Shown: piece by piece, positions 11,555 through 20,839 of the stretch
Numbering within the stretch: position 1 is the stretch's first letter
Layout of the letters: every line of letters starts with the position of its first letter
From: Puccinia triticina
Taxonomy: Eukaryota > Basidiomycota > Pucciniomycetes > Pucciniales > Pucciniaceae
Assembly (NCBI RefSeq): GCF_026914185.1
Contig: NC_070568.1
Location: forward strand, 5,973,501-6,037,500
Direction of reading: 5' to 3'
Length of the DNA stretch: 64,000 nucleotides
Made by a program: the position numbers and the translations under genes
Notes under the pieces: model-generated
The model's input: the letters and a program-made list of their open reading frames with translations, nothing else
Database searches by the model: none
What the model was told of the DNA's origin: nothing

Positions 11555-12210
11555 GTGCGGTGTGGAACTCCGACCGTTGCTGGGCCGTCGGCAGTTACTG
11601 GAAGGGAAAGTGCGCTGTGCGCTGCCTTCACGGTGGTCCGGCAAATTGAGGGATCTGGGATTCAAATGGATAGCGTTTGGGGAGAGGGATTTTGTGAGAG
11701 ACGACGGAAGGTAGATTTCCGTTGGCGGTGGTTTTGGTGTTGAGGATCTGGGAACAAAGAAAAGCCGGGGAAAGTGATCTAAAGGAAGGGGATCTAGAAG
11801 AGGATCAGCGCGGGGCTGAGAGGATGAACTCAGAAGCTCCGCGAGTATATTGGCAAACAATCAGATCAATAAACTTTAGATTTGGGATTCTTGAGGTTGA
11901 TGGATGATCTGGGTTTTTTTTTTTTTTATGGTTCAGACAAAGTCCATGCCGCCCCATCATCTGAGTTCAAACTGAACTCAGACTCCGGGGACTGTGACAT
12001 GCCGTGGACAAGTCATCATACACCTGCGCGCCTCTGCGCGCGCAACACCAAACAAGAGGAGGAGAAGAAGGAAAAGAAACAAAACCAACAAAGCAACCAG
12101 AGACACAAAAAAAAGAAACAAAACCAACCCTCCAACTAACCAAACCTCTCCAACGCGCGCATATAGAATGTAAAGAACAGGACCACAGAAACAAAAGAAA
12201 CAAGACAAAC
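11555..12210 (+). repeat. direct repeat pair, right copy
   Basis: Diverged copy of 9240-10000 in the same orientation, with shared landmarks in order: GGAACTCCGACCG, ATGGTTCAGACAAAG, CCCATCATCTGAGTTC with its inverted complement CTGAACTCAGACTCCGGGG, an A-rich tract with CAAAACCAACC, and CAACGCGCGCATA. No coding capacity. Confidence 0.45.
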
Positions 12211-12404
12211 AAACATGACAAGGTCAAGGGGGTTCCTGTTCCTGAAACGCCTTGAGGTTTCTGCCGCGCGGATTGATTCTTGATGCGCCCATGCTGAGAG
12301 ATTCCAGCCGGATTCTTGAAACCTTGATCTTGCTGTCACTGCGTCTGAAACGGGAAAATGACTGGAAACTGAATGTGCCACCGGCGCCACAAAATTGATC
12401 ACCA

Positions 12405-12650
12405 CAGCAGGTACCGGCAGTGTAAATGGTACCCGGGTCCTTTTTGATATTCTCTAGGCTGGTGAAAGGCTGGCAACTGGGTGTGTTGAACATGTGATAG
12501 GTGTTTAGTAGGGTCCAAAGAGGTGTAAATTCGAATCCAGTGGGGCTCCAGTGACTCCTCCAGTGGTGACTATGGGTGAAATTGGTCACAGAATCCATTC
12601 CTGGGGTCCGTTTGGGTGGGATCTTGAGGCCTAGTATGGGTAATTATTAT
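12405..12650 (+). repeat. repeat homologous to 3210-3420
   Basis: Shares with 3210-3420 the order GTGATAGGTGT, CCAGTGGTGACTA.GGGTGAAATTGG, AGAATCCATT.CTGGGGTCC and TCTTGAGGCCTAGTATG.GTAATT. The homology resumes after the hairpin at 12651-12762, so the two loci act as an approximate filled/empty pair for that hairpin. Confidence 0.6.
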
Positions 12651-12762
12651 CACTGTGAAAAAAAACTCATGAAACTGCTGCCAGTTGACATACAATATTA
12701 CAAACGCGCCTTTGTAATATTGCATATCAACTGGCAGCAGTTTCTTGATTTTTTTCACAGTG
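12651..12762. mobile_element. palindromic hAT-like MITE, 112 bp
   Basis: A near-perfect palindrome from CACTGTGAAAAAAACTCATG to its reverse complement, with the arms meeting around an AATATTACAAA...TTTGTAATATT centre. The arm contains CTGCTGCCAGTTGACAT, which resembles CTGTCAGTTGACA in the terminal repeats of the hAT element at 46688-47675. Flanks TATTAT and TATTAG are only a partial duplication. It looks like a hairpin MITE mobilised by that hAT family. Confidence 0.8.
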
Positions 12763-12819
12763 TATTAGAAAGAAATTTTGATTTTTCACATTTCTGTATA
12801 CCACACCAGGGACTCAACA

Positions 12820-13510
12820 CAGGTGTGAGGGGACCGGGGTTTGAGCCACGTTCTGGATGTGTGGACTTAGTGTATTTGTCAGAGTAGGACTGCGGCGGGA
12901 CTTCCAGGTGGACTAAATAGTGTGGATTGGCACCAGGTGAACTGGGGCAGCAGAAGCGGATGGCATCAAGCAGATGGTGTTGGGGCAGAAGCGCCAGGTA
13001 GAGACTAGTCAGAGGGTGCAGGAGAACAGATGCTGGAGAGGTACTAGGCTGGGAGGCGATGCATGCAGAGTTATGGTGAGTGTGGGAAAGGAAGGACGCT
13101 GGTGACGTCGGCTGGGAGTGGAGCTATGCGGGCGGAGGGAGTGGAGGAAAAGGACTTTGGAGCAGCTTTTCTCCCACTCATCTTACTATTCTATCATTCT
13201 ATGTACTACACACTTTACGGATATTGTAACACACTTTACAGATAGTGTAGTTACTGCTATTCTTAGTGTATTGCTACATTGCAGAGAGTTTTTACCACCC
13301 AAAATCTTACTTGCTTGCGCAGTATTACTGTGCGGGCGCGCAGCAATTGGACCTTACATAGACCAGGCGGACCATATCAGGCTCATTGTGGAGCGCTGAA
13401 GAGATATGTATGTTGTGGAAGCCCAGCAACGGTAACCATTCAAACCCGGAAGTTATCTAGAAAAGAGGCGGAGCACCTTATCTTATCAGGTGTCACGCTT
13501 TTATTTTGAC
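12820..13510 (+). repeat. composite repeat, inverted copy of 47729-49600
   Basis: Read as reverse complement, this block matches pieces of the 47.7-49.6 kb region: the ACCGGGGTTTGAGCC end, CAGCAGAAGCGGATGGCATC, GCGCCAGGTAGAGACT, then GAGAGTTTTTACCACC, and finally a stretch ending in CTTTTATTTTGAC. At 47.7-49.6 kb the same sequence is split by an LTR-like repeat and two hairpins. No protein product is recognised. Confidence 0.6.
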
Positions 13511-13519
13511 AGCAGGCAG

Positions 13520-13920
13520 GGAAATTTAGCTAACATCATTTGCAATTATTCCCTGTGAAAAATCTGATGCTTTGTTTGGTGAACACCATTTGTTTTACCA
13601 AAATCACACGGAAATAAAAAAGGGGAGTGGAAAATTAGTCTTCCCACTCCTAAACATTGCAGACATCTGGAAGACCAGATCTTGATGTCCTGCCTGGGTC
13701 CCCAGCACCGAAATTTGATCTGGGCTGATTTTGGGAGTCAGAAAAGGATTTTCTACTAAGGAAAACTATCAAAAACTTAGCTATGCCAATGGTGCCCAAA
13801 GTGCCCCAGAATTTCACAGAACTGAGTTAAATAACCTCTCTAAGAATTTTTAGCTCCTAGGCAGTACCTCACCAACAGAATGCAGTTTTGAGGGGATGGC
13901 GGCTTTTGGTCATATCTCAT
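13520..13920 (+). repeat. single arm related to the fold-back element
   Basis: Diverged match to part of one arm of the fold-back element at 28039-29253: CTACTAAGGAAA.CTA, AAAGTGC.CCA.AATTTCACAG, GAGTTAAATAACCTCTC, and TTTTGAGGGG.TGGCGG occur in the same order. Only one arm is present here, without the central minisatellite. Confidence 0.6.
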
Positions 13921-14079
13921 GAGGACCCCGGCAAGCCCCAACCAAGCCGCCTCATGTAAATTTTGCTAATTCCTGATTTTGGATACGTGGGGAAATTGGG
14001 GTTTTCTCAATTGGAACCGGTTTAGATGCTTAGTGCTGCAAGCTTTTATCAAGTTTCTTACCAGCCAAAAAGCGGTATT

Positions 14080-14510
14080 CCACTGTGTTGTAGCGCAGTG
14101 CAGCGGTACACCGCGCTTCCAGATAAAGGCCATAACAGCGGAAAACAGCGGAAAAGCGGTTGAGGCGCCCTTTCGCATCCGTTGGCTGATGTTTACATAG
14201 CTTTCTTTACACCAATGAAAGTGGTGGCATATGTAGCGTAGAAAAGCGGGTCAAAGCGATAGAGGCAAGAAAAGCGGCCTCCCGCTGCGCTACACTTATT
14301 GGTAGCGGTAGCGGCGCTTTTTCATTTGCGCTTTCGCTATTTGCCCCCGGGAAAAAAAGGTCAACCGCTGCGAGAAGCAGTGGCGCAGCGCGGGGCCGCT
14401 ACCGCTTCTGCTTTTTGGTCTGGGGGGGGGGGGGGGGGGTGTCAGCGGCGCCGGCAGCGCTGCGCTGAAATCACCGCTTTCTGCAGCGTAGCACAGCTTT
14501 TCAGCCTTGG
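14080..14510. repeat. AGCG/CGCT-rich block with an 18-G run
   Basis: Second block rich in AGCG and CGCT, like 6175-6600, starting TAGCGCAG near 14091 and ending near GCAGCGTAGCAC. It contains a run of 18 G at 14422-14439. Open frames across it are artefacts of composition. Confidence 0.55.
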
Positions 14511-14741
14511 ACTGCTACCAGCCATCCTCTGATACTGCACATGAAACAATATATGCCTCACTCTGCCGCAGCAGATCAAAAATTGATTATTCAACAAAAT
14601 GTTTGTGCCTAGTAGAAAAAGGCTTGGATCTTGTCCCTGGCAGGCAGTCAAAACAATACTAATGAGCCCAGACTATGTACCAAATTGGTTCTCCAGAGGA
14701 ATATGTGTTATCAGATTGTAGGCTTGGAATTTATTTCAAAC

Positions 14742-15350
14742 TTAGTACTTTGTATCGGAGCCGGCTGGAGGTCCAGCTTCGTCGAGCACGTCCTGTGGCA
14801 AGTTGTGAATGGTGTCGGCTGGAGGTCCAGCTGCCTCGATCACGTCCTGTGGCAAGTTGTGAATGGTGTCGGCTGGAGGTCCAGCTGCATCGAGCACGTC
14901 CTGTGGCAAGTTGTGAATGGTGTCGGCTGGAGGTCCAGCTGCCTCGATCACATCCTGTGGCAAGTCGTGAATGGTGTAATCCACCCGAACAGTCCGAGGC
15001 ATTTCGTACACTTTGGCGAGTGCGCGTGAGTTGGAATTCGGCCTCAAGGTACCGCGGAATGAATGGATGATGTTGCGGCTCTTCACTTGCAATTTGATAC
15101 TTGTCCAGAATCTCGTCGGGTTGTTGGCGTAAATTGTGTACTGAGCGCGCCGGTTGTTTCTTCGCGCATATCTTACGTAGACACGGGTTTGAACGGGTCC
15201 GGAGCCGAATTCGTGGATGTAGGTGGTATCTCGTTCACCGCGGGCCAAATAGTGCGAGAATGTCTGCTCACCAGCTTGAAGGGCAGATAAGCAGATGCTA
15301 GTAACCGCGAAGAGGATGAGCAGGTAGCTAAATCCGTTACTGGGTTTCAT
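14742..15350 (-). CDS. secreted protein with four 18-residue tandem repeats
   Basis: A single-exon frame of 202 residues. The N-terminus is a textbook signal peptide (basic MKPSNG, hydrophobic core YLLILFAVTSICL, likely cut after SALQA at about residue 26), so the product should leave the cell. The mature part of about 176 residues has no cysteine. Its first ~100 residues are Arg/Tyr-rich (a cluster RYARRNNRR). The C-terminus is four perfect-length copies of an 18-residue unit such as DTIHNLPQDVLDAAGPPA, encoded by 54-bp repeats at about 14763-14978, alternating IE and LD in the centre. I recognise no family. Secretion, small size and repeats fit a candidate rust effector or a surface protein. 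Function is unknown. The start is the only Met before the signal core. Confidence 0.8.
   Translation of the reverse strand: MKPSNGFSYLLILFAVTSICLSALQAGEQTFSHYLARGERDTTYIHEFGSGPVQTRVYVRYARRNNRRAQYTIYANNPTRFWTSIKLQVKSRNIIHSFRGTLRPNSNSRALAKVYEMPRTVRVDYTIHDLPQDVIEAAGPPADTIHNLPQDVLDAAGPPADTIHNLPQDVIEAAGPPADTIHNLPQDVLDEAGPPAGSDTKY
14763..14978 (-). repeat. 54-bp tandem repeat x4 inside the secreted-protein gene
   Basis: Four in-frame 54-bp units encode xTIHxLPQDV(IE/LD)xAGPPA. Units 1 and 3 carry IE and units 2 and 4 carry LD, as expected if a 108-bp two-unit block was duplicated. Units differ by only a few bases, so the expansion is recent or homogenised. Confidence 0.9.
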
Positions 15351-16052
15351 CTGATAGTTGAAGCCGGAAAACTTATCAGAGGGTTGAATGAGAATGCGGA
15401 TAGAGAAAATCCATCACACACTTTTTTAATTTATCTGGGTACGTTGAACTGTGGCTTCTGGCCTGTTGATGTCTCTTTTTTGCGGATGAATGGACGGAGA
15501 ATGCGTGGTAACAAACGATGATAGGTATTTAGATGGGGATGTCGTTTCTTTCCGAGAGAGCAGCAGGTCTTGGGTTTAATGCTGGAGCGAACAGCCAGCT
15601 GCAAGCAATCGAAACGTTTCCTAGGGACTGGTCCAAGGGGCACTAGCGGGTATGTGTGTTGAAGGACAGAAAGAGTAAAACGCGTTTGGCAGGACCATGG
15701 GACTGAACATTCCGTTCTATGTATGAAATATCCAGACTGCGTATCAGTATTATACGGAATCCCAGGTACGACAGCATCCTGCCACTTCTAAATGTTGAAT
15801 TCCTGATATACCAAGTCTTTCTGCGCTAGACTTCAGAGTATTCATGATGCTATACGGACCATGACTCGCGAAACTTTTCTAATCTCAATTTCACCATGCA
15901 ATCCGGTTTATCATGCATGAGGCAATTTACCAGGCTGCCGGGGAGATATCGAACAGCCCAATCAACTTCATTCCCCCTACCTGCTGCATCTATTCTGAGA
16001 AAGCTTGCGTTTATGCAGGCATAACGTAACTTCAAACACCGAAGCGTAACAG
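15351..16052. other. intergenic, upstream of the repeat-protein gene
   Basis: No coding frame with recognisable content. It should hold the promoter of the minus-strand gene ending at 14742. I see no clear TATA box. Short frames near 15431-15643 and 15850-16035 look like chance. Confidence 0.4.
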
Positions 16053-16061
16053 GATGGGTTG

Positions 16062-16660
16062 CTAACTTAACTAAGTCTCACCCTCCTACAGGTGGAGTGG
16101 TAAAACACTGGTCGCATTGCGCCGACCGGAGGGAGGGACTTATGCACTAAACGGACTTACAGGCTGACAGCATTTGGTTTTTTAGTGGGGACTTTTTTAA
16201 AACTGCTCTCACCCATCCATTTCCTGTCCAATTTCATTATTGTTTGGATTTCCATGATGACCAAAGTCTTCTTTATCCATGTATTATACCCACCTATCCC
16301 CAACCTGTCTTCTTGATGTGCAATGTCCCTTGTAACATCATGAGTTTTGGATTCTGTACAGTGTGAACTTTGTAATATAGGATGAAGCAGACCACAGATA
16401 GTCACAAGAAATAGATCTGAGGGATTCTGAAGGCCTCAAAAAATTCAGAAAAATTTGGAGAGATTCTCCTTGATCTTGGGAATCTTTTGTTCCCCCAAAC
16501 CTTTGCTGCCCAATGGGAAAGGGTGAAGCCAGAAACGTTTGAAAAACAACATAATTCTGATTCTGTCAGCCCAAACTTGGACATTGGGTGTAAGTCCCTC
16601 CTTCGGAGGGTCCCTGCGGGACAGCGTCCCCCCTCAAATAGAGGGACTTTGTTAAGTTAG
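16062..16660. mobile_element. Mutator-like MITE with 9-bp target duplication
   Basis: Terminal inverted repeats CTAACTTAACTAAG (16062) and CTTTGTTAAGTTAG (ending 16660). The flanks are a perfect 9-bp direct repeat GATGGGTTG (16053-16061 and 16661-16669). A 9-bp duplication is typical of Mutator-like elements. Subterminal blocks CCCTCC...GACCGGAGGGAGGG and GGTCCCTGCGGGACAGCGTCCC match a 133-bp relative at 37334-37466, while the middle of this copy (about 16150-16590) is extra sequence. No transposase. Confidence 0.82.
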
Positions 16661-16669
16661 GATGGGTTG

Positions 16670-17047
16670 ATGTTTATCTGGGCTGCCACAATCTCACTTC
16701 AGCCACCGAACCTATCTTAAATTAGATGAGCACAACACAGTTCACCAGGGATGCAAACAACTCTTTCAACTATTCCGGTAGTGCAGGCACTTAGCTTCAA
16801 CCTCATGAAGCAGGATTTTGTTGTCTACCAATGTGCGATTTTTAAGCAAAAAGAAGAAAAAAAAAGAAAAAACGATGGTTATGCTTGCAAGCAAAGAAAG
16901 TTGGATTTACAGGGAAAGAGAAAATCTCAAATGTTTCAGACTCAGGTAATGTGATCTAAAATTTGGAGGTTATTTTGGGCAATTCGGCCCGACTATGCGC
17001 TGCAGCAATGAATTCAAATCCACATATTTAGATTGAGATCCTCCTGC
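16670..17047. other. intergenic, 3' of the 17-kb secreted-protein gene
   Basis: AT-rich with an A-rich tract near 16850-16930. No gene is recognised. It holds the 3' flank of the minus-strand gene ending at 17048. Confidence 0.4.
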
Positions 17048-17915
17048 TTAGAGCTGCGAGTGATGAGAAGTGTTGTCGAAAGTCGGGCTGGATTTCATCA
17101 CGATTTGTTCTACACGAGCAGGTTTCTTGATTAGCAGATGAATCTCAAGCTAGTGCGACAGCTGTATATTGATTGAACTTACCCTTTGCAGGTGCGGTGA
17201 AAGGATGTGGGATATCCTTCTTTGCAGGGAACGAGGCCTTTGAGTATGAATGTTGAGGTTTTCCGGCTTTCTGCGTGCGGGAGGCACCTGTGGGGATAGA
17301 TAGGGGGACTTGGGTGTTCTTCGCGTTCATCATTTTCCACGAGTCTTGATGTGTGTCGGAACCTCGGTCTTGAGCAAGTTTACCGGCCCGTGTATTTTGG
17401 ATGAGAGGCGCGGACCGGCTTGAAGCTGATTCATCGCTTGAATCCATGGAAGCTGCCGCGGCGGCAGCATACGAGGGGTATCGTCCGTCGATAGATAAAG
17501 CACCTCTGGATGCGAAGCGTCTTGCAACCTTGCGGGATTCCATAGCTGGTGAATCGTCTAACTGAATTATGGTCATGTCGATACTGACAACGCCTGGAGA
17601 ATCGGCCTGCTCGCCGAATGGATCTGATCCCGACATGTTATCTGTGCTGAAGGTTGAAGTGGTGACCATCATAAAGCTGTGGGGCTCGTTGTCTACTTCT
17701 CGTGGCTCCGATAGATATCTCAGTTGCTGCATAAGGCTTGATCCATCGGTCTCCTCGTCCTCCAGTCCAATGCCTCTTCCAAAAAGGAACGAGAGGGGTG
17801 TTGGTATCGAGCCATCATTGCGCTGTGGATAGAGTCCTACGACGGCAGCCTCGGTGTATTCCAAAACTGTAATCAAGGCAGTAACCACGGAGAGCACTGA
17901 AAATAGTGGGTTCAT
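17048..17915 (-). CDS. secreted Ser/Ala-rich protein, two exons
   Basis: Exons 17915-17183 and 17109-17048 are joined over a 73-base intron (donor GTAAGT, branch-like CTAAT, acceptor GTGTAG), giving 264 residues. The splice restores a frame ending in SSPTFDNTSHHSQL, which supports it over simple read-through. The N-terminus (MNPLFSVLSVVTALITVLEYTEA) is a signal peptide, probably cut near residue 23. The mature protein has no cysteine. It carries an acidic N-terminal third, an Ala run (AAAAAA, near residue 152), and a basic Pro/Ser-rich C-terminus. No known domain is recognised. A TATA-like box lies about 125 bases upstream of the ATG. It neighbours another secreted-protein gene on the same strand, separated by a MITE. 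It is a candidate effector by features only. Confidence 0.78.
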
Positions 17916-18039
17916 TGCGGATTTTGGTCGAAGGTGACGGCAGACACTTCGATGTAGATAGTAATGTTTTAGTTTGGATGGCTTCGCTACAAGTGAGAAT
18001 TGATGGGCTCTGAGCGGCAGAGGGAACCGCGCAGAGTGC

Positions 18040-18046
18040 TTTTATA
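18040..18046 (-). promoter_or_regulatory. TATA-like box of the 17-kb secreted-protein gene
   Basis: TATAAAA on the minus strand, in the context GGTATAAAAGCACTC, about 125 bases upstream of the start codon at 17915. It is followed by a short pyrimidine/Ser-codon-like leader. Position and sequence fit a core promoter; this is inferred. Confidence 0.5.
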
Positions 18047-18049
18047 CCA

Positions 18050-18982
18050 GCATGGACCCTTGATTCCTGAAACAGAGAATGTCGCAGTTTAGCACTTCCT
18101 CGATAAATGTATACAACATCTGATTGCCCGATTACTGCCTCTTGGCAGTGGGAAATTATTTGCACGTCCTAACCAGTTTTACCGGAAGTAAAGGGTAGTA
18201 ATCTGGGAGTTGAAACACACCACCACGAAACAGAGGTCGAAATACAGAATATCAGGGCAAGACTTTGCAGTGGGAATAATCCTTCGCGAGGGTGGAACAA
18301 GCAGCATTTACTGTATGACAATGTGCTTCATCGGGAACCTCTTCTTAGGACACAGCCTGCACTGGCACTTGCGGCTATTACAATCGAAAATTCCAAGGAA
18401 GCTTCGGTCGCTGTGACTTCAGCACCTCGAACAACAACATAGCCAAGCATTAATTATGAAGTTTTTTTTATAGTATAAAGGACAAGCTCACTGCGCTTTT
18501 ATTTGCAACAGCTACGACCGAGGGCATGAACTGCAGACTCTTCGCCAAGGAAATAGCCCCGAAAATTGACGTATGTGTTGTCCTAGGAAAACATTTTCTA
18601 CAGGTGGCACAGGTGGGCATTTCGGACACTAGACTGCCATTGGAACATCATGTCTAGTCGACATGATCAAGCTTGCCAGAGGCCCCATTCATAGTGCCAG
18701 AAATGTTCCCTGGAGAGAGAACCTGCAGTAGGCTACCATATGCACTGAATTTTTTAAGCATTTATTTACCTCACTATGTTCATACATATCTACGGTGCGA
18801 AAGAAAGATTTAATCATTTTTCTTCCTGCCAGACTTGATAATTGTAGAATTTTCTTTAACAATGTTTGTAAAAAGGTAATAAGAAGAGATACTGTGGCTA
18901 CCGGCTGGGCGGTATGCTACGTTTCGCATTGATTTGGCCCCCATGTCAGCGCGTAGTGAGATCTTTTTCTTGTCTTGAAGTG
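18050..18982. other. intergenic between two minus-strand genes
   Basis: No coding frame with recognisable content. It contains the far upstream region of the 17-kb gene and the 3' flank of the six-exon gene ending at 18983. Confidence 0.4.
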
Positions 18983-20045
18983 TCATAACGCTTCCTTCAT
19001 CAGATTTCTGTACTTCTCTTTAAATTTTCGTGAATCAGAAACCAGCTGAAGCGTCTCAACAAGTAGTCATTAGAAACTGAGCTCGAAAATAGATCAGCAT
19101 GTCAGTTCCGTGAAGCATGCTCACCTTGTTGTTCTCATAGTACATCCGAAATCCTCTCTTGCATTCGGCAGTCATTCTCCGAGAAAATTCGGCCAATTGT
19201 TCCGGTCGCGTATTCACTTGAGGAAAATTGTTTGTCTTCAGGGTCAGTAGAAAGACATGGGAGAAAACTTGACGGGTAGCGAAGGAGAAAAAAACAATTT
19301 ACGCTGTTCCAGGAGCTCTGAATCTATCTGTAATTCGTCGCTTCTCTCCGCATTCATGTCGGTCAACGCCCGCGACAAATAGCTGATCTGTATGTAATTT
19401 TTCCAAATGTACCCATGAGTATCTTCACGGGTGATCGCATAAGGAGCGGATGTCCCCGCGGTCCTGAAAAGTATGGACAGGTTCACTCACCTCAGTATCA
19501 AAGTTTTTATTAATAATCCTTTCAAACCTAGCCTCGTCTTCTGTTGGTTCGACCTCTTCGTTTATCTCTTCTACTGAGCCATAAAGTCGAGCTCTATTTG
19601 GGGGCATATGATAGAGATTCGATCAAGAATAGTCACACCTAATCCTATCCAGTAATTTTGGACAAGCAAAAATTGAAATTTTGCATACATGTTTTCTTCA
19701 TGAGCATCTATTTTTTGCTCGATATGCTTTGTCGCAGTTTCGAGAAGCTTATTGCATTTTCTTTCGAAATTTTCGAATGATTGATTACCTGCTTTTGAGG
19801 TCCGTTTTACTGCGGTGTGCCGGTTAAGATGTCGGGAGATTAGGGTTTGTTATGTATGCAAAGGTCTATGAAGAAGAGTATGCAGAGAAGAGATACCACA
19901 GACCTTTCATGATACTAGCAAGGTTCTTAAGATCGTCCGCGTCGGATGATTCCGCTTGTTGGACTGAATCTCGAGCGTTCTTGAATGTAAAGTCCTCATC
20001 GACTTCAGCATTCTTTTTAGCTTTTTTCTTTGGTGGCCGAGGCAT
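18983..20045 (-). CDS. small basic, likely coiled-coil nuclear protein, six exons
   Basis: Exons 20045-19904, 19788-19689, 19593-19491, 19387-19303, 19216-19125 and 19045-18983 give 194 residues. All five introns (77-115 bases) have GT..AG ends and every junction keeps frame. The last intron shows branch CTAAT and acceptor TTCAG. The first acceptor is ambiguous by one codon (AAAGCAG). The N-terminus PRPPKKKAKK is a strong nuclear-localisation type cluster. It is followed by an acidic segment, then long charged helices (around residues 50-90 and 118-190) with heptad-like Leu/Ile spacing (for example CNKLLETATKHIEQKI). I do not recognise the family. A small nuclear structural subunit (chromosome, kinetochore or repair) is a guess only. 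The intact splicing pattern argues for a real, constrained gene. Confidence 0.72.
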
Positions 20046-20500
20046 CTTGCTGGAATTCTCGATAACGAGGAGTTGATATGAAAAGTGGAGCCTTGGAGGC
20101 CCGGAGGGAAAGATTCGATTGACGATGATCGTGCGCATACATCTATTGACATAAACATTTCTACACGGCGGGAGCAATTGAGGACGTCCAGCCGACGTGC
20201 GGGCCGGATTGACGCCAAAATGACCACAGATGACGGCTGCCGCATCTCTGACGGCCGGGACGTGAGGTCGGACCCGACCCCGGCAAAACCACGTCCGCTT
20301 CGCTAGAGACCGGCATCATGACCAAATATTTATCGCTCATGATGCCAGACCTGTTGGGAGCTGCTCAACTCGGTCAGTTTCCCGGGCAGATAGCAGTCGG
20401 TCCTGTGCACAAGTCTTTGGGGCAACTTTGAACAGCAGGGGTGACGTCACCTGCTTCTTGACTTTGAGAGTACAAGGTATGCTCTTGTCCTCCCGAGTCT
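20046..20500. other. intergenic, no gene recognised
   Basis: Promoter side of the six-exon gene. It contains several CCGGC/GCCGG-rich stretches (20180-20300) but no coding frame that I can support. Confidence 0.4.
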
Positions 20501-20504
20501 CGAG

Positions 20505-20755
20505 TCCCCCCCTCATCCTCTCCCCCATCCTCCTCCCTTCCTCCCTCCTCGCTCCTCCCTCCTCGCTCCTCCCTTCCTTGCTCCTCCCTTCCTTGCTCCT
20601 CCCTCCATCGCTTCTCACTCCTCCCTCCATTCCTCCTTGCTCTTCCCTCCATCGCTCCTCCATCCTCCCTCCTTGCTCCTCCCCCCATCCCCCCATTGCT
20701 CCTTCCTCCATCGTTCCTCGCTCGCTCGCTCCTCCCTCCTCTCTTGCTCCCTGCT
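20505..20755 (+). repeat. polypyrimidine tract (CTCC/CTTCC repeats)
   Basis: About 250 bases of nearly pure C and T on the plus strand (G and A on the minus strand), made of imperfect CTCCCTCC, GCTCCT and CTTCC units. The long open frames reported by composition (Arg/Glu/Gly-rich on the minus strand, Ser/Pro/Leu-rich on the plus strand) are products of the repeat. Mirror-symmetric polypurine runs can form triplex DNA. Confidence 0.8.
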
Positions 20756-20839
20756 TTGTTCCCTTTTTTGTTTGCCTATTGGCCCGGTTATTGTGGATAA
20801 TAAGCTCAAAAAACTTGTAATAGCACTGTTCACGTAAGA

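Noticed and set aside
11486..11860. 124-residue minus-strand frame
   Set aside because: It lies across the right copy of the direct repeat. The left copy does not keep it open, and no motif is visible.
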